A stretch of 14,044 nucleotides of DNA from Syntrophorhabdaceae bacterium (GTDB lineage: Bacteria > Desulfobacterota > Syntrophorhabdia > Syntrophorhabdales > Syntrophorhabdaceae): the NCBI GenBank assembly GCA_026416315.1, contig JAOAFK010000014.1, forward strand, positions 1 to 14,044, given 5' to 3'. Made by a program: the position numbers and the translations under genes. This document shows positions 6,434 to 12,645 of the stretch, piece after piece. Numbering within the stretch: position 1 is the first letter of the stretch; each line of letters opens with the position of its first letter. The notes under the pieces are model-generated. The model was not told where the DNA came from. It did not search any database and saw only the letters and a program-made list of their open reading frames with translations.

Positions 6434-8335
6434 TTATCCTTTTTCTTGAGCAGCATTTATACCAGCTATACGGCCATGAACCACACAATCTGGAATGGCA
6501 TTGCTTCCAAGCCTGTTTGAACCATGAACACCGCCTGTTACCTCACCTGCTGCATAAAATTTTGGAATCACCTTGCCCCAGATGTCTATTACTTGTGTTT
6601 TTTCATTTATTCTCAATCCGCCCATGGTGTGATGGACAGCCGGCCACTGGGCAACAGCATAAAAAGGACCTTTTTCAAGAGGTATCATAGCCTTTGTAAT
6701 GGGTTTATTAAACTCGAGGTCTTTTCCGTCTTTTAGATACTGATTGTGTTTGTTCACAGTTTCAACAAGATTCTGTTTGGGTATTTTTAATTTTTCAGCC
6801 AATTCCTCAATGGTTTCACCTTTTATAAAACGACCCTTTGCCATTCCCTTCTGGATTTCATCCATTGAGCCACCCATTTTTGTTACCATCTCTTCATTAA
6901 ATATGGAGTATGTAGGTTTTTGACCCAATTTTATCTGTGCCATGGAGCACACATCTCTTCTCTCAAGCTCATTAACAAATCTTTTTCCGTTTTTATCTAC
7001 ATATATTAACCCATAGCCTACGCCGTTGAAAGGATAAACTGCAGGGTTGTCAAGTATTCCAGTCTCTGGCTCTGCAAAGGGGTATAACTGTATAAAGGCA
7101 AGATGAAGGGTATCTGCACCAACAGCTTGTGCATATCGTATACATTCCCCTGTTGCTCCTGGATGGTTTGTACTGTTGTATTCTGGTACTATGGAAGGGT
7201 TAAATGCCTGGCGCATCTTTATGTCTCTACTGAAACCACCTGATGCAAGTATCAATGCCTTTTTTATCTTAATATTTTTTTTGCCTTTTGGCGTCTTCAC
7301 CTCAACACCGAGAATCGGACCATCTGTATCTTTTCTCCAGATCCAAGTAAGCTCATTGTTGAGCCTAATCTGAGCACCATATTTTTCTGCTATTTTACGA
7401 AGTGGCTCTGTAAAACCTCTACCAACACCTTCCACCACCGTATGAGTCCTATATGCGCTATGTCCACCTGCCCTCGTTAATGCCTCACGCAGTTTACAAC
7501 CACCCTCTTCTATCATCCAGTTTAAGGCATCTGCTGCACCTTCTGTAAGATTTTTCACAAGTGCAGGGATATTGTAATAGTCGCCGCCCTTCAATGTATC
7601 TTCAAAATGCTGTTGAGGGCTGTCGTCACCTAAATTGAGTTTCTTTCTTAAATGGAGTTTACTATCCCATGCCGCATAAACACCCCCATTAATTATAGAG
7701 TTTCCACCATAAGTTGGCATCTTTTCTAAAATCACTGCCTTTGCGCCTCTTTTGCCTGCCTCAGCTGCTGCTGCAAGCCCTGCAAAACCAGAACCAACTA
7801 TAACCACATCTATTGTCTCATCCCACTTTTTTGGTAACTTTCTTTGCGCTGCCTCTGCATCTTTTTTTGTCAGATCAAGAGCAATTCCCGTTGCTGCAAG
7901 AACACCGGCACCCATCCCTGCCTTTAGAAATCCCCTCCTGGTAATCTTTGTTTTTGTCTCATCACTTTCTTTTGTTTTCATAAAAACCTCCTCATCCATA
8001 GAATATGTTTTGTTTAAAATTTTTGCGCTATCTGTTTCTCTATGTTTCCACGACTCTGAATCCATTTCTCTAATCCACACAGCATAATTTACAATACCTA
8101 TATGTTTTAGGCCTTCTATAACCTGGTATGCTAAATCACTACCTCTCTGAGGATCTTTCAAATCAATCCAGTACAAATTAACCATGAAATCAAAGCTAAC
8201 AGTAAAATTTCTATAAAATTCAAACTTCAAAAGACTTGAATCCTCAAGTATCTGTCTTGATGCCTCCCCAAGGACATCTTTAATATCATTTAATTTTTCA
8301 GGATTCGTTTTAATCTTTATTGTTTCGAGATACAC
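6434..8335 (-). CDS. Tat-exported FAD flavoprotein of the flavocytochrome c/fumarate reductase superfamily, with in-frame N-terminal alpha/beta domain
   Basis: The open frame of 633 codons starts at a GTG (8335). Residues 1-92 form a beta-alpha-beta-beta-alpha-beta pattern like small ferredoxin-fold or antibiotic-biosynthesis-monooxygenase domains. At residue 119 (ATG 7981) a second start has a strong GAGGAGG and begins a textbook Tat signal (ITRRGFLKAG, RR 133-134). The 515-residue product from 7981 is the likely exported enzyme: FAD-binding VVIVGSGFAGLAAA (178-190) and EKMPTYGGNS, active-site Arg in KRFVNE (R452), HHTMGG (568-573) and the terminal GSNRLGSNAI (R608). The fumarate-binding His of IQAHP is Tyr here (IQLYP, Y418), so the substrate is probably not fumarate. 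It is transcribed toward the cytochrome gene from a sigma-54 promoter. Whether the long form is made, or the upstream frame is a separate or vestigial domain, cannot be told from sequence. Confidence 0.9.
   Translation of the reverse strand: MYLETIKIKTNPEKLNDIKDVLGEASRQILEDSSLLKFEFYRNFTVSFDFMVNLYWIDLKDPQRGSDLAYQVIEGLKHIGIVNYAVWIREMDSESWKHRETDSAKILNKTYSMDEEVFMKTKESDETKTKITRRGFLKAGMGAGVLAATGIALDLTKKDAEAAQRKLPKKWDETIDVVIVGSGFAGLAAAAEAGKRGAKAVILEKMPTYGGNSIINGGVYAAWDSKLHLRKKLNLGDDSPQQHFEDTLKGGDYYNIPALVKNLTEGAADALNWMIEEGGCKLREALTRAGGHSAYRTHTVVEGVGRGFTEPLRKIAEKYGAQIRLNNELTWIWRKDTDGPILGVEVKTPKGKKNIKIKKALILASGGFSRDIKMRQAFNPSIVPEYNSTNHPGATGECIRYAQAVGADTLHLAFIQLYPFAEPETGILDNPAVYPFNGVGYGLIYVDKNGKRFVNELERRDVCSMAQIKLGQKPTYSIFNEEMVTKMGGSMDEIQKGMAKGRFIKGETIEELAEKLKIPKQNLVETVNKHNQYLKDGKDLEFNKPITKAMIPLEKGPFYAVAQWPAVHHTMGGLRINEKTQVIDIWGKVIPKFYAAGEVTGGVHGSNRLGSNAIPDCVVHGRIAGINAAQEKG
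7979..7993 (-). promoter_or_regulatory. Strong internal ribosome binding site and start for the Tat-exported form
   Basis: GAGGAGG at 7993-7987, five bases before ATG 7981, lies inside the open frame (it encodes Asp-Glu-Glu-Val-Phe). It is the best Shine-Dalgarno in the operon, while the upstream GTG has none. It begins exactly where a Tat signal peptide should, with a 14-residue n-region before the twin arginines, so it decides the start of the exported enzyme. Confidence 0.75.
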
Positions 8336-8348
8336 AAAAGTTTTTAAA

Positions 8349-8362
8349 GCAAAAAAAATACC
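8349..8362 (-). promoter_or_regulatory. Sigma-54 (-24/-12) promoter of the flavoprotein-cytochrome operon
   Basis: On the minus strand TTTGGTATTTTTTTTGCT contains GG (8362-8361) and GC (8350-8349) separated by exactly ten bases, the invariant spacing of sigma-54 promoters (TGGCAC-N5-TTGC). The T-run and TTTGCT match the preferred -12 context. Transcription would start near 8337, only two bases before the GTG at 8335. The divergent gene encodes a sigma-54 activator, which strongly supports the call. Confidence 0.75.
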
Positions 8363-8412
8363 AAAAAAATTATCAAATAAAATCGAAATGTTATAATTAT
8401 AATTGATGATTT

Positions 8413-8428
8413 CTGAGAAATATTTCAG
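8413..8428. promoter_or_regulatory. Activator-binding site 1 (CTG-N10-CAG)
   Basis: CTGAGAAATATTTCAG, embedded in a wider inverted repeat (TTTCTGA 8410-8416 and TCAGAAA 8425-8431). Its centre is about 84 bases upstream of the predicted sigma-54 start. It matches site 2 at 14 of 16 positions. Probable upstream activating sequence for the divergent sigma-54 regulator. Confidence 0.6.
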
Positions 8429-8434
8429 AAAATA

Positions 8435-8450
8435 CTGTCAAATATTTCAG
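8435..8450. promoter_or_regulatory. Activator-binding site 2 (CTG-N10-CAG)
   Basis: CTGTCAAATATTTCAG, a direct copy of site 1 shifted by 22 bases, close to two helical turns, so both sites face nearly the same side of DNA. Centre about 106 bases upstream of the sigma-54 start. It also covers the weak -35 region of the regulator's own promoter, which would allow autorepression. Confidence 0.6.
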
Positions 8451-8464
8451 TTTTATTTTATAAC
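8435..8464 (+). promoter_or_regulatory. Weak candidate promoter for the regulator gene
   Basis: CTGTCA (8435-8440), an 18-base spacer and TATAAC (8459-8464). A start would fall at about 8471, on the ATG itself, consistent with the absence of any Shine-Dalgarno there. The elements coincide with activator sites 2 and 3, suggesting negative autoregulation. Confidence 0.3.
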
Positions 8465-8479
8465 TATCATATGTTTCAG
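8464..8479. promoter_or_regulatory. Possible third activator site over the regulator start
   Basis: CTATCATATGTTTCAG matches site 2 at 13 of 16 positions and retains the TTTCAG half. It lies 29 bases beyond site 2 and overlaps the ATG at 8471. It is weaker than sites 1 and 2; occupancy would block the regulator's own transcription start or translation start. Confidence 0.35.
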
Positions 8480-10027
8480 TATGATTTGATGTCAGATAAA
8501 TTCAATTTTTTCAAGGAAATGACCACAAGAATATGTAGCAGTATGAATTTAGGAAAGGCACTTTACTCTTGTTTTTTATATATAAAAGAAATTATCCCAG
8601 TAGATACAGTAATGCTTGTTTCATATGATGAACAGCTTTCTGCAATTAACATAGAGGCAATTGCATATGAGAATGGAGGAATTGAAAAGGATGAGAAAAT
8701 TTTCATACCTCAACCCTTAAGGGAAAATATAGAAGAGGCCGCAAAGTATTCACGGGTACGATACATAGAAAGATTAAAAGATGACCCAATTATAAATGAG
8801 ATTTCTAAATTTTTTGGATGGGAAGATGCAAAGATATATGTTGTCAGGTTTATTTTAGAAGAGAAATATACAGGGGCATTAATCCTAAAATCTGAGAGAA
8901 ATTTAATTTATAACAATAGATACATTGAGTTTTTAAATCTCATCAACGAGCCCTTTGCAATAGTTTTGAGCAATCACAGGCGATATAAAGAACTACTGAC
9001 TATAAAAAATGCTTTATATGAAGAGAAAATCAGTCTCCAAAATGAGTTATACCAAAAACAGAGGGCTAATGTGGAAGTTATAGGAGCTGATTTTGGTTTA
9101 AAAAAGGTAATGGAAAACGTTTATAAGGTGGCACCCCTTTCAAGCCCTGTTTTGATTTACGGTGAAACAGGGACAGGAAAGGAGGTTATATCTCAATTGA
9201 TCCATAGTCTTTCTCAAAGGTCTGATGGTCCTTTTATAAAATTAAACTGCGGCGCAATTCCAGATACATTAATAGACAGTGAACTCTTTGGTCATGAAAA
9301 GGGTTCATTTACAGGGGCAATTTCACAGAAAAAAGGTAGATTTGAGAGGGCTGATAAAGGCACTATCTTCCTTGACGAGGTAAGTGAATTACCAGCAAGT
9401 GCTCAGGTAAGGCTACTAAGGGTGCTTCAGGAAAAAGAATTTGAAAGGGTAGGCGGGACGCATACCATAAAAGTTGATGTGAGGGTCATATCAGCCACAA
9501 ACCGAAACCTTGAAGAACTTGTAAAGAAAGGGTTTTTCAGGGAAGATTTATTTTTCAGATTGAATGTGTTCCCTATTTATATTCCCCCTTTAAGGGAGAG
9601 GTTGGAAGATATTCCTGCCCTTGTTCAACATTTTATTCAGAAAAAATTTAGAGAAATGGCACTTCCTCAAATTCCAGTAATAAAAAAAGGGTCAATAGAT
9701 GTACTAATGTCGTATAATTGGCCAGGTAATGTGAGGGAGTTAGAAAATGTTGTAGAAAGGGCGATTATTCTCTCCAAAGGCAGCCCCCTTGATTTTGAAC
9801 CAATAATCGCAAAGGGAGAAAAAAAAGAAATTTTTGGCAATGGAAAAATGACGTTTCCTTCCCTTTTAGATACAGAAAGGGAACATATAATCAAGGCTCT
9901 CGAAATATCCAAAGGTAAAGTCGAAGGTAAAGGAGGTGCAGCAGAACTACTGAATATAAATCCGGGAACATTAAGACACAGGATGAGAAAGCTCAAAATA
10001 CCTTTTGGGAGAAAAAGGACATTATAA
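8471..10027 (+). CDS. Sigma-54-dependent transcriptional regulator (GAF-AAA+-Fis HTH)
   Basis: A 518-residue bacterial enhancer-binding protein that remodels sigma-54 RNA polymerase with ATP. Residues about 18-170 form a GAF-like sensor (FhlA/NorR type architecture), followed by a short coiled linker (175-200). The AAA+ domain has Walker A GETGTGKE (231-238), the sigma-54 contact loop GSFTGA (278-283; usually GAFTGA), Walker B GTIFLDEVSELP (297-307), the arginine-finger region FREDLFFRLNV (356-366) and WPGNVRELENV (417-427). The C-terminal Fis-type helix-turn-helix is in KGGAAELLNINPGTLRHRMRKL (487-508). There is no receiver domain, so it probably responds to a small ligand or redox signal rather than phosphorylation. 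It diverges from the reductase operon and is its likely activator. The ATG at 8471 lacks a Shine-Dalgarno; an alternative ATG lies at 8489. Confidence 0.93.
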   Translation: MFQYDLMSDKFNFFKEMTTRICSSMNLGKALYSCFLYIKEIIPVDTVMLVSYDEQLSAINIEAIAYENGGIEKDEKIFIPQPLRENIEEAAKYSRVRYIERLKDDPIINEISKFFGWEDAKIYVVRFILEEKYTGALILKSERNLIYNNRYIEFLNLINEPFAIVLSNHRRYKELLTIKNALYEEKISLQNELYQKQRANVEVIGADFGLKKVMENVYKVAPLSSPVLIYGETGTGKEVISQLIHSLSQRSDGPFIKLNCGAIPDTLIDSELFGHEKGSFTGAISQKKGRFERADKGTIFLDEVSELPASAQVRLLRVLQEKEFERVGGTHTIKVDVRVISATNRNLEELVKKGFFREDLFFRLNVFPIYIPPLRERLEDIPALVQHFIQKKFREMALPQIPVIKKGSIDVLMSYNWPGNVRELENVVERAIILSKGSPLDFEPIIAKGEKKEIFGNGKMTFPSLLDTEREHIIKALEISKGKVEGKGGAAELLNINPGTLRHRMRKLKIPFGRKRTL

Positions 10028-10037
10028 AAATTAATTA

Positions 10038-10066
10038 TTGACAATGATTTTTCCTTTTTTTATACA
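10038..10066 (+). promoter_or_regulatory. Sigma-70 promoter for the SDR-ferritin-like-cyclase operon
   Basis: A perfect TTGACA (10038-10043) is followed after 17 bases by TATACA (10061-10066); TACAAT two bases further on gives a better -10 with a 19-base spacer. It lies in the 61-base gap after the regulator gene, and a transcript would start near 10075, just before the GGAGGG of the next gene. Confidence 0.6.
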
Positions 10067-10088
10067 ATAACCCAAAAACGGAGGGACA

Positions 10089-10826
10089 ATGGATCTAAGC
10101 GGCAGAACTGCATTGATCACAGGGGCTGGACAGGGAATAGGTGAAGCGTGTGCGAGAGTATTTGCAGAAAAAGGGGCAAAACTTGTTCTTCTTGATAAAA
10201 ACAGAGAGACATTGCCTCGTGTTGCCAATAGCATTGCAGAACAGGGAATACCTGTAATAGCAAGGATAATTGACTTGACACACACACTGGCCTTGAAAAA
10301 ATTAATAAAAGAGTTAAAAAAAGAAGTATTAATTGATATCCTTGTAAATAATGCGGGTTTTGATAGACCAGGTACAACCCAGAAGATAGAAAAGAAACAG
10401 TTTAATGAAGTAATGAGTATACATGTTGTTGTCCCATTTTTGTTGAGTAAATGGTTGCTTCATGACATGAGGTCACAAAAATGGGGTAGAATCATAAATA
10501 TTAGCTCTGTTTATGGAACCTCTGGAGCAAAGGGTGAGGTGGCCTATTCAACGGCAAAGGCAGCAGTAATAGGACTTACAAAAACCCTTGCAAGAGAGGC
10601 CGGAGCCGATGGCGTGACTGTTAATGCTATTGTACCAGGTTTAATCAGGACACCGCCCATCATTCAGATGCCAGATAAATATAAAGAACCCATCATCCAT
10701 CAGACGCTTTTGAGAAGAATCGGTGAGCCAGAAGAGGTGGCAAAGGTGGCTGCTTTTCTTGCATCTGACGATGCCTCTTACATAACAGGCACGACCATCA
10801 CAGTATCTGGTGGATGGGGCATCTAA
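10089..10826 (+). CDS. SDR family NAD(P)-dependent oxidoreductase (FabG-like)
   Basis: A 245-residue classical short-chain dehydrogenase/reductase, FabG-sized. Seen: the nucleotide loop TGAGQGIG (11-18), Asp36 at the end of strand 2 (LVLLDKN) suggesting NAD(H) preference, NNAG (87-90), catalytic Ser in INISSVYG (S140) and YSTAK (Y153, K157), plus the C-terminal SGGWGI ending. The usual catalytic-tetrad Asn on helix 4 is His here (MSIHVVVPF, H112). The substrate is not identifiable: hydroxyacyl, sugar or other alcohols are all possible. A GGAGGG Shine-Dalgarno precedes the ATG. It is the first gene of a three-gene run with a ferritin-like protein and a hemerythrin-cyclase, an unusual pairing of a metabolic enzyme with a sensor. 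Confidence 0.9.
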   Translation: MDLSGRTALITGAGQGIGEACARVFAEKGAKLVLLDKNRETLPRVANSIAEQGIPVIARIIDLTHTLALKKLIKELKKEVLIDILVNNAGFDRPGTTQKIEKKQFNEVMSIHVVVPFLLSKWLLHDMRSQKWGRIINISSVYGTSGAKGEVAYSTAKAAVIGLTKTLAREAGADGVTVNAIVPGLIRTPPIIQMPDKYKEPIIHQTLLRRIGEPEEVAKVAAFLASDDASYITGTTITVSGGWGI

Positions 10827-10840
10827 ATAATGGCATTATT

Positions 10841-11332
10841 ATGAATATTAAGTTATCTGGTGAACTTTCAGGTATAATAGAGGTTTTAAAAAAGATGGCC
10901 ATGTTCGAGATGACTATTGCGGAATTATACACCATCTGTGCCAATACATGGGAAGAAGATGCTGATTTCTGGCTTGACATATGGCGGGATGAAATAAGAC
11001 ATGCCCAGTATATAAAAAACATAATTGAGATAATCACAAAAAGACCTGAAAGATTTGAAAAAGGTAGACCTTTTAATGTATTTTCCCTTGAAACTACAAT
11101 AAAAGATATAAGGGAAAAGATTGAAAAGATAAAAAACAAAGAAATTCCAAGAGAAAAAATATTTTTCATTGCAAGTGATTATGAAAACGCATACCTAGAG
11201 GATAGGTACGGAGAGATAGTCAAAAGTGAAGATATAGAATACAGGACGCTGATGCAGAAAATCGTTAATGAAACAGGAAAGCATAAGGAAAAAATTTTAA
11301 AAAAGATACAGGAAATAGATACAAGTAAATAG
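10841..11332 (+). CDS. Ferritin-like (rubrerythrin-type) helical protein
   Basis: A 163-residue all-helical protein resembling the ferritin-like/rubrerythrin fold, without a rubredoxin domain. Helix 1 has MFEMTIAELYTICA, helix 2 WLDIWRDEIRHAQYIKNI with the ExxH iron-ligand pair (EIRH), helix 3 SDYENAYLEDRYGEI, and helix 4 KIVNETGKHKEKI. The last has Glu and His but at spacing E-x3-H rather than ExxH, so a complete di-iron site is uncertain. Relatives reduce peroxide or store iron, but some have lost metal. The ATG at 10841 is preferred as start because the helical domain begins there; an in-frame ATG at 10814 would overlap the SDR gene by 13 bases. Neither has a good Shine-Dalgarno. It lies eight bases before the cyclase gene, so the two may function together. 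Confidence 0.7.
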   Translation: MNIKLSGELSGIIEVLKKMAMFEMTIAELYTICANTWEEDADFWLDIWRDEIRHAQYIKNIIEIITKRPERFEKGRPFNVFSLETTIKDIREKIEKIKNKEIPREKIFFIASDYENAYLEDRYGEIVKSEDIEYRTLMQKIVNETGKHKEKILKKIQEIDTSK

Positions 11333-11340
11333 ATTGATGG

Positions 11341-12639
11341 ATGCCCATGGATAAATCCATTGATAAAATAATCGATGCGTACAGTCGTTTTGTTCCCCAG
11401 GAATTTATTAAATTAATGGGGAAAGACAATATAATGAATGTAGAGCTTGGTGACCATATAGAGATCACCATGACGATACTTTTTTCTGATATAAGAGATT
11501 TTACATCCATTTCAGAAAATATGTCACCTACGGATAATTTTTCTTTTATAAATTCTTACCTTGAAAGGATGGAACCGGTTATTGCAAATTCAGGAGGGAT
11601 AATAGACAAATACATAGGTGATGGGATCATGGCACTTTTTCCACAGGGTGCTGATTCGGCATTAAAGGGAGCAATAGGTATGCTTGAAGAGCTTGAGGCT
11701 TACAATTTAGAATTGGAAAAAGAGGGTCATAAATCAATAAAAATAGGTATTGGCATCAATACAGGCCTTATGATGCTTGGAATAATAGGAGGCAGACATC
11801 ATATGGAAAGTACAGTGATAAGTGATGCCGTGAACCTCGCCTCACGTATAGAATCCATGACAAAAAATTATATGACATCAATTTTAATAAGTGAACATAC
11901 ATATTATAGCCTTCATGATCCTTCAGCCTATCATATTCGTTTTGTCGACAGGGTAAGAGTTAAGGGAAAACAGCAATGTCAATCTATCTATGAGGTCTTT
12001 GATAAGGATCCTTTAAAATTGAGAAAGGCAAAAATGGAGACTAAAGGGATTTTTGAAGAGGCTCTTGCCCATTACCACCTGAAAAAAATCCCTGAGGCAA
12101 TGGAGATGTTGTCTCGGTGTTTGGATATGGCACCGGATGATACTGTTGCCAGGGTATACTATGAACGTTGCAGGCGATTCCTTGAAACCGGTATACATGA
12201 AAGTAGCGGTGAAGCAGGTCTTACTGTCCACTGGGATGATTCCATGCTTATCGGTCATCCTCTCATAGACAGACAGCATAAAAGCCTTATTGAACATGCC
12301 AACAGTCTCATAGAGGCTATGGGCAGTGCATATGATTATTCGCAATTAAACAATCTCATTGAATTTTTGAGCAATTATGTTATTGAGCACTTTCAAACAG
12401 AAGAGAAGCTTATGAAAGAGATTGATTATCCCTTTGTGGACCTCCAGATAAATCAACACAGACAGTTTACAGATTATTTCACTGCATTTAAGGAGGAGAT
12501 AAGAAAAGACCTCAATACTCACAGGGTATTTCTCCTTTTTAAGGCGCAGATACTGGTTACGGATTGGCTTTTAAATCATACAACAAAATTGGACAGACAC
12601 CTCGGCAGATTTTTAAAATCACAAAACAGAATCATCTAA
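11341..12639 (+). CDS. Class III nucleotide cyclase fused to a hemerythrin domain
   Basis: A 432-residue soluble signalling protein. Residues 40-220 are a class III adenylate/guanylate cyclase domain: metal Asp50 (FSDIRDFT) and Asp94 (KYIGDGIMALF), adenine-selecting Lys90 and Asp162 (VISDAVN), and transition-state Asn165 and Arg169 (VNLASRIE). All catalytic residues are present and favour ATP, so cAMP is the likely product. Residues 225-280 form a short TPR-like helical linker (ALAHYHLKKIPEAMEMLSRC). Residues 298-425 are a bacteriohemerythrin domain: H313 (IDRQHK), H350 and E354 (HFQTEE), H373, H413 and D418 (HTTKLD). The sixth histidine position is Gln369. A di-iron site would let oxygen, nitric oxide or redox state tune cyclase activity. 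The ATG at 11341 has only a weak Shine-Dalgarno; an in-frame ATG at 11347 is possible. Confidence 0.92.
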   Translation: MPMDKSIDKIIDAYSRFVPQEFIKLMGKDNIMNVELGDHIEITMTILFSDIRDFTSISENMSPTDNFSFINSYLERMEPVIANSGGIIDKYIGDGIMALFPQGADSALKGAIGMLEELEAYNLELEKEGHKSIKIGIGINTGLMMLGIIGGRHHMESTVISDAVNLASRIESMTKNYMTSILISEHTYYSLHDPSAYHIRFVDRVRVKGKQQCQSIYEVFDKDPLKLRKAKMETKGIFEEALAHYHLKKIPEAMEMLSRCLDMAPDDTVARVYYERCRRFLETGIHESSGEAGLTVHWDDSMLIGHPLIDRQHKSLIEHANSLIEAMGSAYDYSQLNNLIEFLSNYVIEHFQTEEKLMKEIDYPFVDLQINQHRQFTDYFTAFKEEIRKDLNTHRVFLLFKAQILVTDWLLNHTTKLDRHLGRFLKSQNRII

Positions 12640-12645
12640 CACATT

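Noticed and set aside
7752..8087. 111-codon plus-strand frame rich in Ala and Ser within the flavoprotein gene
   Set aside because: Low-complexity composition comes from reading the Tat-signal and FAD-loop codons backwards; no start signal.
10798..11169. Hydrophobic 123-codon minus-strand frame that resembles a membrane protein
   Set aside because: It is antisense to charged helices of the ferritin-like protein; Lys/Glu codons read backwards give Phe/Leu/Ser and a false membrane look.
12013..12345. 110-codon minus-strand frame in the cyclase gene
   Set aside because: Shadow of a strongly supported coding frame with intact domains on the plus strand.
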